Source of the DNA: Bacillota bacterium
GTDB taxonomy: Bacteria > Bacillota > Clostridia > Acetivibrionales > DSM-1351
Direction of reading: 5' to 3'
Length of the DNA stretch: 21,725 bases
Assembly: GCA_023431385.1 (NCBI GenBank)
Contig: JAEYWA010000115.1
Span: forward strand, 1 to 21,725
The notes under the pieces were generated by a model, which saw nothing but the letters and a program-made list of their open reading frames with translations, did not search any database and was not told the DNA's origin. Positions 1-7,399 of the stretch are shown here, piece after piece. The translations under genes were made by a program, and so were the position numbers. The stretch's first letter is position 1; every line of letters begins with the position of its first letter.

Positions 1-14
1 AGTCCGCACTCCTG

Positions 15-75
15 TATAACTTATATAAATGAAAGCCCATAACATTCTTATAACCTTTCATTTATATAAGTTATA
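15..75. repeat. perfect 21-bp inverted repeat, 19-nt loop
   Basis: Bases 15-35 are the exact reverse complement of bases 55-75, with a 19-nt loop between. The arms are AT-rich and no T-run follows on either strand, so it does not look like a standard intrinsic terminator. It lies about 120 bp upstream of the flagellin promoter. It could be the end of an upstream transcript, a protein-binding site or a small mobile-element remnant. The rest of 1-256 holds no recognisable gene. A smaller 6-bp hairpin (CCTGTA/TACAGG) sits at 104-121. Confidence 0.7.
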
Positions 76-191
76 TTTGTGTGTACATAATAGACATTCT
101 ATTCCTGTACCTCATTACAGGCCGTCTTGTTTTGTCTCTGCTGAACATTATAAACCCTTTCTCCAGTATCGGCAAAAAAAATAATATCGCT

Positions 192-218
192 TAAAGAAAA
201 TTTATAATATACCGATAA
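192..218 (+). promoter_or_regulatory. sigma-28 (SigD) flagellin promoter
   Basis: TAAA at 192-195, a 15-nt spacer and ACCGATAA at 211-218 match the motility sigma factor consensus (TAAA-N15-GCCGATAA) at all but one position of the -10. It lies 38 bp before the flagellin start, and a GGAGA ribosome binding site follows at 245-249. The promoter looks intact although the gene downstream is broken. Confidence 0.8.
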
Positions 219-256
219 ATATTAATAAATTCATTATTGTGTTTGGAGAAAATATA

Positions 257-1934
257 ATGTTCATTACTCATAATTTACCTGCACTTAATACATATAATAA
301 AGTTACAAATAATAATAAACTTATAATAATAAACTTAAAAATAGCTCACTTGAAAAACTTTCTTCGGGTAAAAGAATAAACAAAGCTGCTGATGACGCTG
401 CAGGTCTCGCTATATCTGAGAAAATGAGAGGTCAAATTCGCGGTTTGAATATGGCCGCCAGAAATGTGCAGGACGGTATCTCCTTGATTCAGACGGCTGA
501 CGGCGCCATGAATGAAATTCATTCTATCCTGCAGCGAGGCAGAGAGCTCTCAGTTCAAGCCTGTAACGGCACACTCACTCAATCTGAAAGAAAAGAGATA
601 GGAAATGAAATAAATCAACTTACCAAAGAAATCGATAGGATTGCCAGCAGTACCGAATTTAATACAAAGAAAATCCTAAATTTTCCTACATACAGCATAG
701 ATTCTGTTACCAGTAATGTCATAAATGGTCTGAAAAAAGGCTGGTTGGAAGTCAGTGCCAAAAGAATACAAGATATATATGGACTAACACCAAAAAATGA
801 TCTGGGTGTGATTTTGGAGCAAGGTACCTTAGGTGGTGTTCTTGCTGATGCAAACGGTTCACGTATCAGGATAGAATTGCTCGATTTTGCTCCTTCAGAC
901 GGAGAAAGTGGTAACAATCCTTATTCAAGCTATTTTGCATATAATGATCAAATTGTTGCTCATGAATTGACGCATTCGATTATGATGCAGAATATGAACA
1001 TGTCAGGCTTGCCCCTTTGGTTTATTGAAGGTACGGTGAGGCTATTGCAGGTGCCGACGGGAGGCTTGCAGGAGATTTGTCGGGTAACTCAGCTCAGAGT
1101 ATTGTAAACCAAATAAATGATCCCTCGGCTTCGGGAAGCATCTTATATTCCTGCGGCTATGTAGCTGTTAGATACATGGACGCATCCATTAGAATAAATG
1201 GCGGAGCCGGAATTATCGATGTTATGGGCAGGTTGGCTGCGGGTGACAACCTTGATACAGCGTTAGCCTCTACAGGTGCCTTCACTGATCTAAACGATTT
1301 TAAGGTAAAGTTTGTAAATGATGGCGATGAATATATAAACGGAACGTTGGCAGGTTATAATGGTTATTACATAAATCTGACCAATAGCGATGCAGGTGCT
1401 CTTGGCGGTTTCGATGCGGGGGTTTCTGGTTCTGAAATTACCAGGGAAGCCGTTATTGATGAAAGCATTGCTACTGATACTACTGATGGTCAGCCTCTAT
1501 CTGCCTACGGCATTAACGTAATATGGCCGGAATTCAGTATTTCTGATCCTTTTATGTTACATATCGGAGCAAATGCCGGTCAGAATATGATATTGGAGCT
1601 GCCAATGGTAACTGCTGATAAACTTGGCTTATCAGAAATTGATATTGAAACTAAATCAGATAAAGCAATTGATACTTTTGATAATGCTATAAGTGCAGTA
1701 AGTTCAAGCCGAGCAATCCTTGGTGCTGCTCAAAACCGCTTGGAGCACACTCTGAATAATCTAAATAATGCAGAAGAGAATTTGTCAGCCGCTGAAAGTA
1801 GAATCAGAGATGCGGACATGGCAAAAGAAATGACAGCTTTTACAAAGGGTAAAATTCTGGAACAAGCTGCCCAGTCAATGCTTGCTCAGGCAAATAACTT
1901 ACCTCAGGCGGTATTGCAACTACTTCAGGCATAA
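257..1934 (+). pseudogene. flagellin with inserted zinc-metalloprotease domain (flagellinolysin type), two frameshifts
   Basis: Three frames join into one flagellin. Its N-terminal D0/D1 part (MFITHNLPALNTYNK, later SSGKRINKAADDAAGLAIS) and C-terminal part (from LGLSEID to NLPQAVLQLLQA) flank a protease insert in the variable region. The insert carries HELTH (DNA 961-975) and WFIEG (Glu codon 1027-1029), the HExxH plus downstream Glu of gluzincins, resembling M9 collagenases. In the restored 554-aa protein these are H231, E232, H235 and E253. The ATG at 257 has GGAGA seven bases upstream. A 14-bp duplication (309-336) throws translation into a stop at 377-379. Loss of one base near 1036-1037 (ancestral ACG GCT GAG now reads ACGGTGAG) breaks the frame again. 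The shifts do not cancel. Known members of this family form proteolytic flagella; this copy should not yield full-length protein as sequenced. Confidence 0.9.
309..336 (+). repeat. 14-bp perfect tandem duplication that frameshifts the flagellin
   Basis: The unit ATAATAATAAACTT occurs at 309-322 and again at 323-336. Removing one copy restores the expected flagellin reading (VTNNNKLKNSSLEKLSSGKR). With two copies the frame runs into TAA at 377-379. The repeat is short, AT-rich and adjacent, so slippage or recombination could lose one copy. Confidence 0.9.
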
Positions 1935-2035
1935 AATTATATATGCCTATTCAATTCATTTTTTTATAGTCATTCTACCCAATAATATTAGTTTTATTAA
2001 AATCACATCCAAGAAGTAAAATCAAATTAAAAAAA

Positions 2036-2071
2036 AAACTGGTTTATATTAACATACACCAGTTTCTTTTT
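2036..2071. terminator. bidirectional intrinsic terminator between flagellin and SDR genes
   Basis: AAACTGGT (2036-2043) pairs with ACCAGTTT (2058-2065) across a 14-nt loop. A T-rich tail follows on the plus strand and an A-run (2029-2038) precedes it, giving a T-run on the minus strand. It lies between two convergent genes and can serve both. Confidence 0.75.
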
Positions 2072-2110
2072 GCTCTGCTATTTAAATTACTTAAAGCTAT
2101 AAAATTACAT

Positions 2111-2884
2111 TTATACGCAGGTATAACCACCATCCACAGGTAAAATAACACCTGTTACATATGAAGAATAGTCTGATGCCAGATACACCACAGTTGAATC
2201 CAGTTCTCCCTCTTTTCCATATCTCCCCACCGGAACGGTTGCCTTCATATAATTTGTAAATGATTCTGTGTTTAATGTATCAACTGTAAGTTCAGTTGCA
2301 AAGTAACCGGGACAAATTGCATTAACGGTTATATTATGTTTAGCCCATTCTGCCGCAAGGGCTCTGGTCAGGTTGACAACTCCACCCTTTGCAGCGTGAT
2401 AAGCTGCGGTCGGTAATGCCATGTTACCTACCATTCCGTACATTGATGAAATATTTATTATTCGTCCGTATTTGTTCTCAATCATTAATTTACCAAATTC
2501 TCTTGCAACCTTGAATACTCCATCCAAATCAACCTTTATGGTATGACTCCATGCATCATCAGTTGTATCTTCAGCTGGCCCAACCCCTCCTGAGCCTGCA
2601 TTATTTATGAGAATATCCGCTTTCCCAAACTCAGCCTTGACAGCTTCTGCAGCAGCAACGATTGAGGCAGTGTCTGTAACATCACACTGTAATGACAAAC
2701 ATTTTACTCCCAATGCTTTAATCTCATCAGCAACCTTGTCCAGCTTTTCCTTACGTCTTGCCAATATGGCAATATCTGCCCCCTGAAGAGCCAAGGCCTT
2801 TGCCATCTGTACCCCCAAGCCCGATGATGCCCCTGTTACAACAGCTACCTTTCCTTTTAAATCAAATATACTATTATTACCCAT
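2111..2884 (-). CDS. short-chain dehydrogenase/reductase, gluconate 5-dehydrogenase-like
   Basis: A 257-aa classical SDR oxidoreductase, a usual length. The cofactor motif TGASSGLG is at residues 17-24 and the structural NNAG at 94-97. The catalytic set is a serine in NISS (146-147), Y162 and K166 in YHAAK. The C-terminal GVILPVDGGY is typical. R43-R44 after the second beta strand suggest NADP(H) preference (inference). Overall it resembles cytosolic gluconate 5-dehydrogenase or 3-oxoacyl reductase types, but SDR substrates cannot be assigned from motifs alone. The ATG has GGAGG eight bases upstream. It is monocistronic, convergent with the flagellin, and ends at the shared terminator. Confidence 0.85.
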   Translation of the reverse strand: MGNNSIFDLKGKVAVVTGASSGLGVQMAKALALQGADIAILARRKEKLDKVADEIKALGVKCLSLQCDVTDTASIVAAAEAVKAEFGKADILINNAGSGGVGPAEDTTDDAWSHTIKVDLDGVFKVAREFGKLMIENKYGRIINISSMYGMVGNMALPTAAYHAAKGGVVNLTRALAAEWAKHNITVNAICPGYFATELTVDTLNTESFTNYMKATVPVGRYGKEGELDSTVVYLASDYSSYVTGVILPVDGGYTCV

Positions 2885-3011
2885 AAGTAACCTCCATATT
2901 GTAATAATTCTTTCTCATATTAATATATACCCACAATGTTACATAATTAACGTTATTTTTTTAACAAAATAATAGATCTAGCTATAACTCCTTTTTTTTG
3001 CTGAAAGTTAT

Positions 3012-3149
3012 TCATTCCTCAGTCATGGTGTCCTTTCCAAATTTAGCCCTTGAACTTTCAGCCTGCGGGTCATGTTTAATATTCTTTGAGGGAAACGCGC
3101 CATCTTGCTTTTTATCTTTGGTTTTTTTGCTTTTCTTGTCTTCTGACAT
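3012..3149 (-). CDS. small basic hypothetical protein (45 aa)
   Basis: The ATG at 3149-3147 is preceded by GGAGAT, and the frame runs 45 codons to TGA at 3014-3012. The protein starts MSEDKKSKKTKDKKQ, is very rich in lysine and charged residues, and carries NIKHDPQAESSRAKFGK near the end. It has no signal peptide or membrane segment. That central block recalls short clostridial proteins of unknown function (CPC_1213-like family, from memory and unverified). Composition and ribosome binding site favour a real gene over the plus-strand frame in the same region. It may be co-transcribed with the SDR gene downstream. Confidence 0.6.
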   Translation of the reverse strand: MSEDKKSKKTKDKKQDGAFPSKNIKHDPQAESSRAKFGKDTMTEE

Positions 3150-3249
3150 AGGTTATCTCCATTTCATTTTAGCTGTTTATTATGTTAAAAATTAAATAAA
3201 GCAATAGAAAAGTACTTAATGATTAGTATATAACCTCTTAAGAATTATA

Positions 3250-3259
3250 TTCATATGAA
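3250..3259. promoter_or_regulatory. palindrome upstream of CoA-disulfide reductase promoter, possible ArsR operator
   Basis: TTCATATGAA is a perfect 10-bp palindrome ending 9 bp before the -35 box at 3269. ArsR/SmtB regulators often bind AT-rich dyads of the TTCA/TGAA kind near promoters, and an ArsR gene lies downstream. The assignment is inferred from position and shape only. Confidence 0.35.
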
Positions 3260-3268
3260 AAAAATTAT

Positions 3269-3297
3269 TTGACGTTAAACAAATTATATCCTAAAAT
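3269..3297 (+). promoter_or_regulatory. vegetative (sigma-A type) promoter of the CoA-disulfide reductase gene
   Basis: TTGACG at 3269-3274, a 17-nt spacer and TAAAAT at 3292-3297. Transcription would start near 3304, which leaves room for AGGAGGT (3331-3337) and the ATG at 3344. This excludes an in-frame TTG at 3269 as the protein start, because that codon lies in the -35 box. Confidence 0.7.
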
Positions 3298-3343
3298 TAT
3301 AATATATAAATATTTAAATAGCCATAAGACAGGAGGTCAGATT

Positions 3344-5848
3344 ATGGGCTTAAAAGTAGTTGTTATCGGCGGTGTAGCCGGAGGAGCAAGTGCCGCTGCC
3401 AGACTGAGAAGACTTGACGAGACTTCAGAGATAATTCTTATAGAAAAAGGTGAACATATATCCTTTGCAAATTGTGGTCTTCCCTATTATATCGGTGAAG
3501 TAATCAAGGAAAAGGAAAAATTGCTGGTGCAAACTCCTGAAAGAATGAAGGAACGCTTTAATATAGATGTTCGTATTAATTCCGAGGTTACCAGAATTAA
3601 TACGGAGAATAAAACTGTTGAAGTACTTGATATACTCAGGAACAAACATTATCAGGAAACATATGATAAATTAGTACTATCACCAGGTGCTGAACCCGTC
3701 AGACCAAATTTGCCAGGAATCAATTCCAAAAAAATATTTACACTCCGGAATATACCTGACACATACAGTATTAAGGAATATGTGGATAATGCATCTCCGA
3801 AGAATGCTATTATAGTCGGTGCAGGCTTCATTGGTCTTGAAGTAGCAGAAAACCTTCATATGAGAGGCATAAACGTTACAGTTGTTGAACTTAACGATCA
3901 TGTAATCGGCCCTTTAGATTCAGAAATGGCTGCCATCGTTCATCAGCATTTAAAATCGAAGGGAGTTGCTCTTTATCTAAAAAATGGCGTAGAGGCTTTC
4001 GAAGATAGTGAGACCGCTATATCTGTTAAATTGTCCAGCGGAGTAGTATTAAGCTCAGACCTGGTTATTATGGGTATCGGAGTCAAACCTGAAACTCGTC
4101 TGGCAGTTGAAGCAGGACTTCAAATCGGAAAAACAGGCGGTATTTACGTTAATGAGTATTTACAGACCTCAAACCCTGATATTTATGCAGTGGGTGACGC
4201 CATTGAAGTAAAGGATTTTATAAGTGGAAACCAGGCGCTTATTCCCCTTGCTGGACCTGCAAATAAACAGGGAAGGATTGCTGCAAACAATATTAACGGG
4301 AATCTGGAGAAATTCGATGGAACACAGGGAACTTCAATAGTTAAGGTTTTTGATCTGACAGTAGCTTTATCAGGCAATAGTGAAAGAATACTGGAGCGTA
4401 ACGGAATCAGTTACCTTAAGTCCATTACACATACCGCTTCTCACGCAAGCTATTACCCCGGGGCAATACCAATGACCATTAAGCTTCTTTTCAGCAATGC
4501 GGATGGGAAACTTCTCGGGGCGCAAATAGCAGGTTATGACGGAGTTGACAAGAGAATGGATGTACTCTCCACGGCTATGCGTGCCGGAATGACTGTCTCA
4601 GATCTGGAAACTCTGGAACTCTCATATGCGCCCCCCTTCTCTTCGGCAAAAGATCCGGTCAATATAGCAGGCTATACAGCAAATAATATATTAAAAGGAG
4701 ACTCAGTTGTCTTCCATTGGGACGAGGTGGATCGGATCGATACCTCCAAAGACATTCTTTTGGATGTCAGAGAGCCTGAGGAGGCTCAGTTGGGGTCAAT
4801 CCCCGGTGCAATGAATATCCCCCTTGATAAACTGAGAGGCAGATTGGAAGAGCTTCCGAAGGATAAAACAATCTATATTTTCTGTCAGGTAGGTTTAAGA
4901 GGTTATCTTGCCGCAAGGGTATTAATGCAAAGGGGTTATAAAAGTATAAAAAATTTAAGCGGAGGTTATAAACTTTATAATATGGCAGCAGGTAAACAGT
5001 CAAATGAAAAAATTTTTAGTACTAAAAGTGCAGAGAGTACACCACCCTTCGGAGCTTCAGCTCAAAACGAAGTTGCAGCTATGGTGAATTCTGAATTAAG
5101 TCAAACCGAAAAACCTGTTGAAGCCAAAATCAGTCTTCGTCTTGATGCTTGCGGACTTCAATGCCCCGGACCAATTATGACGGTTTTTAATGCCATCAAG
5201 GATATGGATAATAATGAAATTCTTGAGGTAAAAGCAACAGATCCGGCTTTTCAGGAAGATATTAAGACCTGGTGTAAAACTACCGGAAACAGCTTGCTTG
5301 GAGTAAGTTATGATAAGAACGTATTTACTGCAATAATAAAAAAAGAAATTAAAAAGGATAATTTACCCACTACAAAGAATAATAATAAATCAATGATTGT
5401 ATTCAGCAACGACCTGGATAAGGCAATTGCATCGTTCATTATTGCAAACGGTGCCGCAGCGATGGGCAGAAAGGTTACAATGTTTTTTACCTTCTGGGGT
5501 TTGAATATATTAAGAAAGCACGAAGGAAAAGGTGTAAAAAAGGACTTTATTTCTAGGATGTTTGGTGTTATGATGCCTAAGGGATCAAAAAAATTATCCC
5601 TATCCAAAATGAATATGGCGGGAATGGGACCAAAGATGATACGTTATCTTATGAACAAAAAGGATATCTTTTCTCTCGAAACTCTTATTGAGCAAGCAAA
5701 GCAAAATGGTATCGAGTTTGTAGCCTGCAACATGTCGATGGATATTATGGGAATTAAGCAAGAGGAGCTCATTGAAGGAGTTACTATAGGCGGTGTTGCA
5801 TCCTTTCTTGGTTCTGCTGAAGAATCGGATATGAGTCTGTTCATTTGA
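3344..5848 (+). CDS. four-domain CoA-disulfide reductase / rhodanese / TusA / DsrE protein
   Basis: An 834-aa cytosolic fusion for reactive sulfur chemistry. Residues 1-450 are an FAD/NAD(P)H disulfide reductase (VVIGGVAGGASAAARLRR, second nucleotide site IIVGAGFIGLEVAE). C44 in SFANCGLPY is the single redox cysteine typical of CoA-disulfide or CoA-persulfide reductases. Residues about 460-545 are a rhodanese domain with C514 in FCQVGLRG. Residues about 590-665 are a TusA domain with C603 and C607 in CGLQCPGP. Residues about 685-834 are a DsrE/F-like domain with C795 in ACNMSMD. All four sulfur-relay cysteines are kept. The chosen ATG has an ideal AGGAGGT site. The ArsR-family gene 48 bp downstream is probably its regulator. 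Expected role is persulfide/polysulfide reduction and sulfur transfer; the exact substrate is inferred. Confidence 0.9.
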   Translation: MGLKVVVIGGVAGGASAAARLRRLDETSEIILIEKGEHISFANCGLPYYIGEVIKEKEKLLVQTPERMKERFNIDVRINSEVTRINTENKTVEVLDILRNKHYQETYDKLVLSPGAEPVRPNLPGINSKKIFTLRNIPDTYSIKEYVDNASPKNAIIVGAGFIGLEVAENLHMRGINVTVVELNDHVIGPLDSEMAAIVHQHLKSKGVALYLKNGVEAFEDSETAISVKLSSGVVLSSDLVIMGIGVKPETRLAVEAGLQIGKTGGIYVNEYLQTSNPDIYAVGDAIEVKDFISGNQALIPLAGPANKQGRIAANNINGNLEKFDGTQGTSIVKVFDLTVALSGNSERILERNGISYLKSITHTASHASYYPGAIPMTIKLLFSNADGKLLGAQIAGYDGVDKRMDVLSTAMRAGMTVSDLETLELSYAPPFSSAKDPVNIAGYTANNILKGDSVVFHWDEVDRIDTSKDILLDVREPEEAQLGSIPGAMNIPLDKLRGRLEELPKDKTIYIFCQVGLRGYLAARVLMQRGYKSIKNLSGGYKLYNMAAGKQSNEKIFSTKSAESTPPFGASAQNEVAAMVNSELSQTEKPVEAKISLRLDACGLQCPGPIMTVFNAIKDMDNNEILEVKATDPAFQEDIKTWCKTTGNSLLGVSYDKNVFTAIIKKEIKKDNLPTTKNNNKSMIVFSNDLDKAIASFIIANGAAAMGRKVTMFFTFWGLNILRKHEGKGVKKDFISRMFGVMMPKGSKKLSLSKMNMAGMGPKMIRYLMNKKDIFSLETLIEQAKQNGIEFVACNMSMDIMGIKQEELIEGVTIGGVASFLGSAEESDMSLFI

Positions 5849-5896
5849 TTCTCATAACATGTTTTATTGTAAATGTAAACGTTAGGAGGTTTTCCG

Positions 5897-6187
5897 TTGA
5901 TTGATTTAGGAAAGTATGAGGTTAAAGCAGATAAGCTCAAAGCTATGGCTCATCCCCACAGGCTTTGCATAATCAAAGGGCTAATGGATGGTAGTTGTAA
6001 TGTAACCAAGATTCAGGAATGCCTTGGGCTGCCCCAGTCAACAGTTTCGCAGCATCTAGCGAAACTAAAGTCGGCAGGTATAATTGCCGGCGTACGTAAT
6101 GGCCTTGAAATCTGCTATCGAGTTGTGGATGAAGAAATAATCAATATCGTGAAAATCCTTTTAAAGGAGGAATCCGAGGATAAGTAA
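5897..6187 (+). CDS. ArsR-family transcriptional regulator, probable thiol or metal sensor
   Basis: A 96-aa winged-helix repressor. KAMAHPHRLCIIKGLM is the usual ArsR helix-2 signature, and LPQSTVSQHLAKLKSAGII is the recognition helix region followed by the wing (VRNGLEICYRV). The TTG start at 5897 has AGGAGGT six bases upstream; the first in-frame ATG (5945) would cut into the conserved fold. Cysteines C24, C34, C42 and C73 are candidates for sensing persulfide or metal, but the classical ELCVCD arsenic/metal box is absent. It lies downstream of the sulfur-transfer fusion, likely in one operon, so a persulfide-responsive role is plausible by analogy with BigR/SqrR. The inducer is not shown by the sequence. 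Confidence 0.85.
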   Translation: MIDLGKYEVKADKLKAMAHPHRLCIIKGLMDGSCNVTKIQECLGLPQSTVSQHLAKLKSAGIIAGVRNGLEICYRVVDEEIINIVKILLKEESEDK

Positions 6188-6242
6188 TTTAAGTTCTTTT
6201 TACTTAGATTTGCTTACATTTGTTTAGATTAGGAATAAATTC

Positions 6243-6280
6243 ACCCTCGTCTTAAATTAGTTATAATTCAAGACGGGGGT
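6243..6280. terminator. stem-loop between convergent arsR and cheX genes
   Basis: ACCCTCGTCTT (6243-6253) pairs with AAGACGGGGGT (6270-6280), 11 pairs including one G-U, over a 16-nt loop. Neither side has a good T-run, so termination is inferred from its place between convergent genes. The rest of 6188-6302 holds repeated TTTAGATT-like words and nothing coding. Confidence 0.5.
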
Positions 6281-6302
6281 AAAAGTATGTAACCTAAAAC
6301 TA

Positions 6303-6767
6303 CTACTCCTGTGCTGAAATATTCAATTCAATTTTCTCATTAGTGTCGATATTTATTGGAACACAAATTGTTCTTGTTATCGGTGTTGAAACGTGAATGT
6401 CGTTTCCTTCAAATAATGCAGGTGGAGTTATATCAACAACCACTTTTCTCAAGGCCAGTATTGTAGCTGCATTTCCAAGTATCATATTTGCTACTTCCGA
6501 AATTGCACTTTTGGAAAGCTCATCCAACTGTTCAATAGGCATCCCCATCATCATACAAGATGCCAATTTACAGGCCGCATTTCTATTCATACTGAAAATA
6601 ACCTGACCTCTTATATCACCAATAATACCAATAACAATTGACAAAGAATCACTATCATAAGGCGAAGTCTTAATATACGCCTTTCCAAGTGACGAATCGA
6701 TATTAGCAACTGACTTCAGTATTGTACAGCTTGCTTCTATAAATGGATTAATTAAATTAACATCCAT
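6303..6767 (-). CDS. cheX: CheX-like chemotaxis protein (CheY-P phosphatase family)
   Basis: A 154-aa soluble protein of CheX/CheC type. The family's dephosphorylation motif E-x2-N occurs as E91 and N94 in SAISEVANMILGNAATIL. A second motif of the CheC kind is not seen, which matches CheX. Such proteins remove phosphate from CheY-P and so tune flagellar switching; some relatives act in other signalling. The ATG has GAGGTGA upstream. It stands alone, convergent with the arsR gene and not inside a chemotaxis operon, although a flagellin relic lies 4.4 kb away. No clear sigma-28 promoter was found upstream. Confidence 0.8.
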   Translation of the reverse strand: MDVNLINPFIEASCTILKSVANIDSSLGKAYIKTSPYDSDSLSIVIGIIGDIRGQVIFSMNRNAACKLASCMMMGMPIEQLDELSKSAISEVANMILGNAATILALRKVVVDITPPALFEGNDIHVSTPITRTICVPINIDTNEKIELNISAQE

Positions 6768-6946
6768 AAAAAATCACCTCATCCTAAAATGGACAATATT
6801 TACTGTTTTATTTAATTATTCGACGGTATAATAGTTTTTTAGGGGGGACTTTAAATAATTTTTACAGCAGTTGCTTTATTGAGTAAATAATGACTATTTA
6901 ACCTTACTATTTTCCTACATAAGCAATCACTTTTATATATAACACT

Positions 6947-7006
6947 ACCCGGAAATTGATGGAATTGCCTAAAAAGTAATCGGCAAGCTTCACCATTGTT
7001 CCGGGT
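6947..7006. other. long interrupted hairpin in the gap between cheX and a small hypothetical gene
   Basis: ACCCGGAA (6947-6954) pairs with TTCCGGGT (6999-7006). Inside, ATGG (6959-6962) can pair with CCAT (6993-6996) and TTGCC (6965-6969) with GGCAA (6982-6986), leaving a 12-nt terminal loop. It could be the 3' end of the 7033-7248 transcript, but no proper T-run follows on the minus strand. The remainder of the 6768-7032 gap shows no gene; TATAAT on the plus strand near 6826 has no convincing -35. Confidence 0.6.
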
Positions 7007-7032
7007 TAATTTTGATTAGCTATGAAAAATCT

Positions 7033-7248
7033 TTATTTAATTGACTTTAACTCATGTTCTGTCAAATGGTCTACAAATAAACCCTTTAACTCCTCTTCTG
7101 CTCCACAGTTTTTCTGATAATACCAATACTTTACATCTGACTCAATCTGCTCATCCGATCCCTCCGGTTTTTTTGGATAAACCGCTATTAGCGCTTTTGT
7201 CTCCTTATCCCGTAATCCAACTCTTTCAAATCTCTCAAATTTGCCCAT
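7033..7248 (-). CDS. small hypothetical protein (71 aa)
   Basis: I do not recognise a family. The chosen ATG (7248) has GGTTGGAG six bases upstream, a better site than that of an in-frame ATG twelve codons earlier (7284). The protein begins MGKFERFERVGLRD and is soluble, highly charged and without signal peptide. It contains the aromatic stretch VKYWYYQKNCG and a C-terminal acidic/His segment (VDHLTEHELKSIK). The frame is well used and codon choice is like its neighbours. It follows the alkylation-repair pair on the same strand, but a terminator (7315-7349) separates them. Confidence 0.6.
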   Translation of the reverse strand: MGKFERFERVGLRDKETKALIAVYPKKPEGSDEQIESDVKYWYYQKNCGAEEELKGLFVDHLTEHELKSIK

Positions 7249-7314
7249 AGAATGCTCCAACCTTTCTGATTGTGAAATGTACATCTACTCGTGCCTATCG
7301 TTAGCCGGACGCTA

Positions 7315-7349
7315 AAAAATGAGTATTAATAATATTAATACCCATTTTT
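7315..7349 (-). terminator. terminator after the ogt-alkA operon
   Basis: GTATTAAT (7323-7330) pairs with ATTAATAC (7334-7341) over a 3-nt loop. After one mismatch the stem continues as AAAAATG with CATTTTT (7315-7321 and 7343-7349). On the minus strand the stem ends in a T-run. On the plus strand a T8 run follows at 7353-7360, so it may work both ways. Confidence 0.75.
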
Positions 7350-7399
7350 CAATTTTTTTTACAAGTATTTATTTACCTTATTTTTCTTTCAAAAAAGCC

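Noticed and set aside
257..1934. Programmed frameshifting to make the full flagellin
   Set aside because: The first break is a 14-bp duplication followed by an early stop, and the second has no slippery sequence; damage is the simpler explanation.
2998..3195. Plus-strand 65-codon reading frame with a hydrophobic C terminus
   Set aside because: It begins at a non-ATG codon without a ribosome binding site and lies opposite the better supported 45-aa minus-strand gene.
3269..3343. Extended start (TTG 3269) for the CoA-disulfide reductase
   Set aside because: The codon overlaps the -35 box, and the 25 extra residues are not part of the conserved Rossmann start; ATG 3344 has AGGAGGT.
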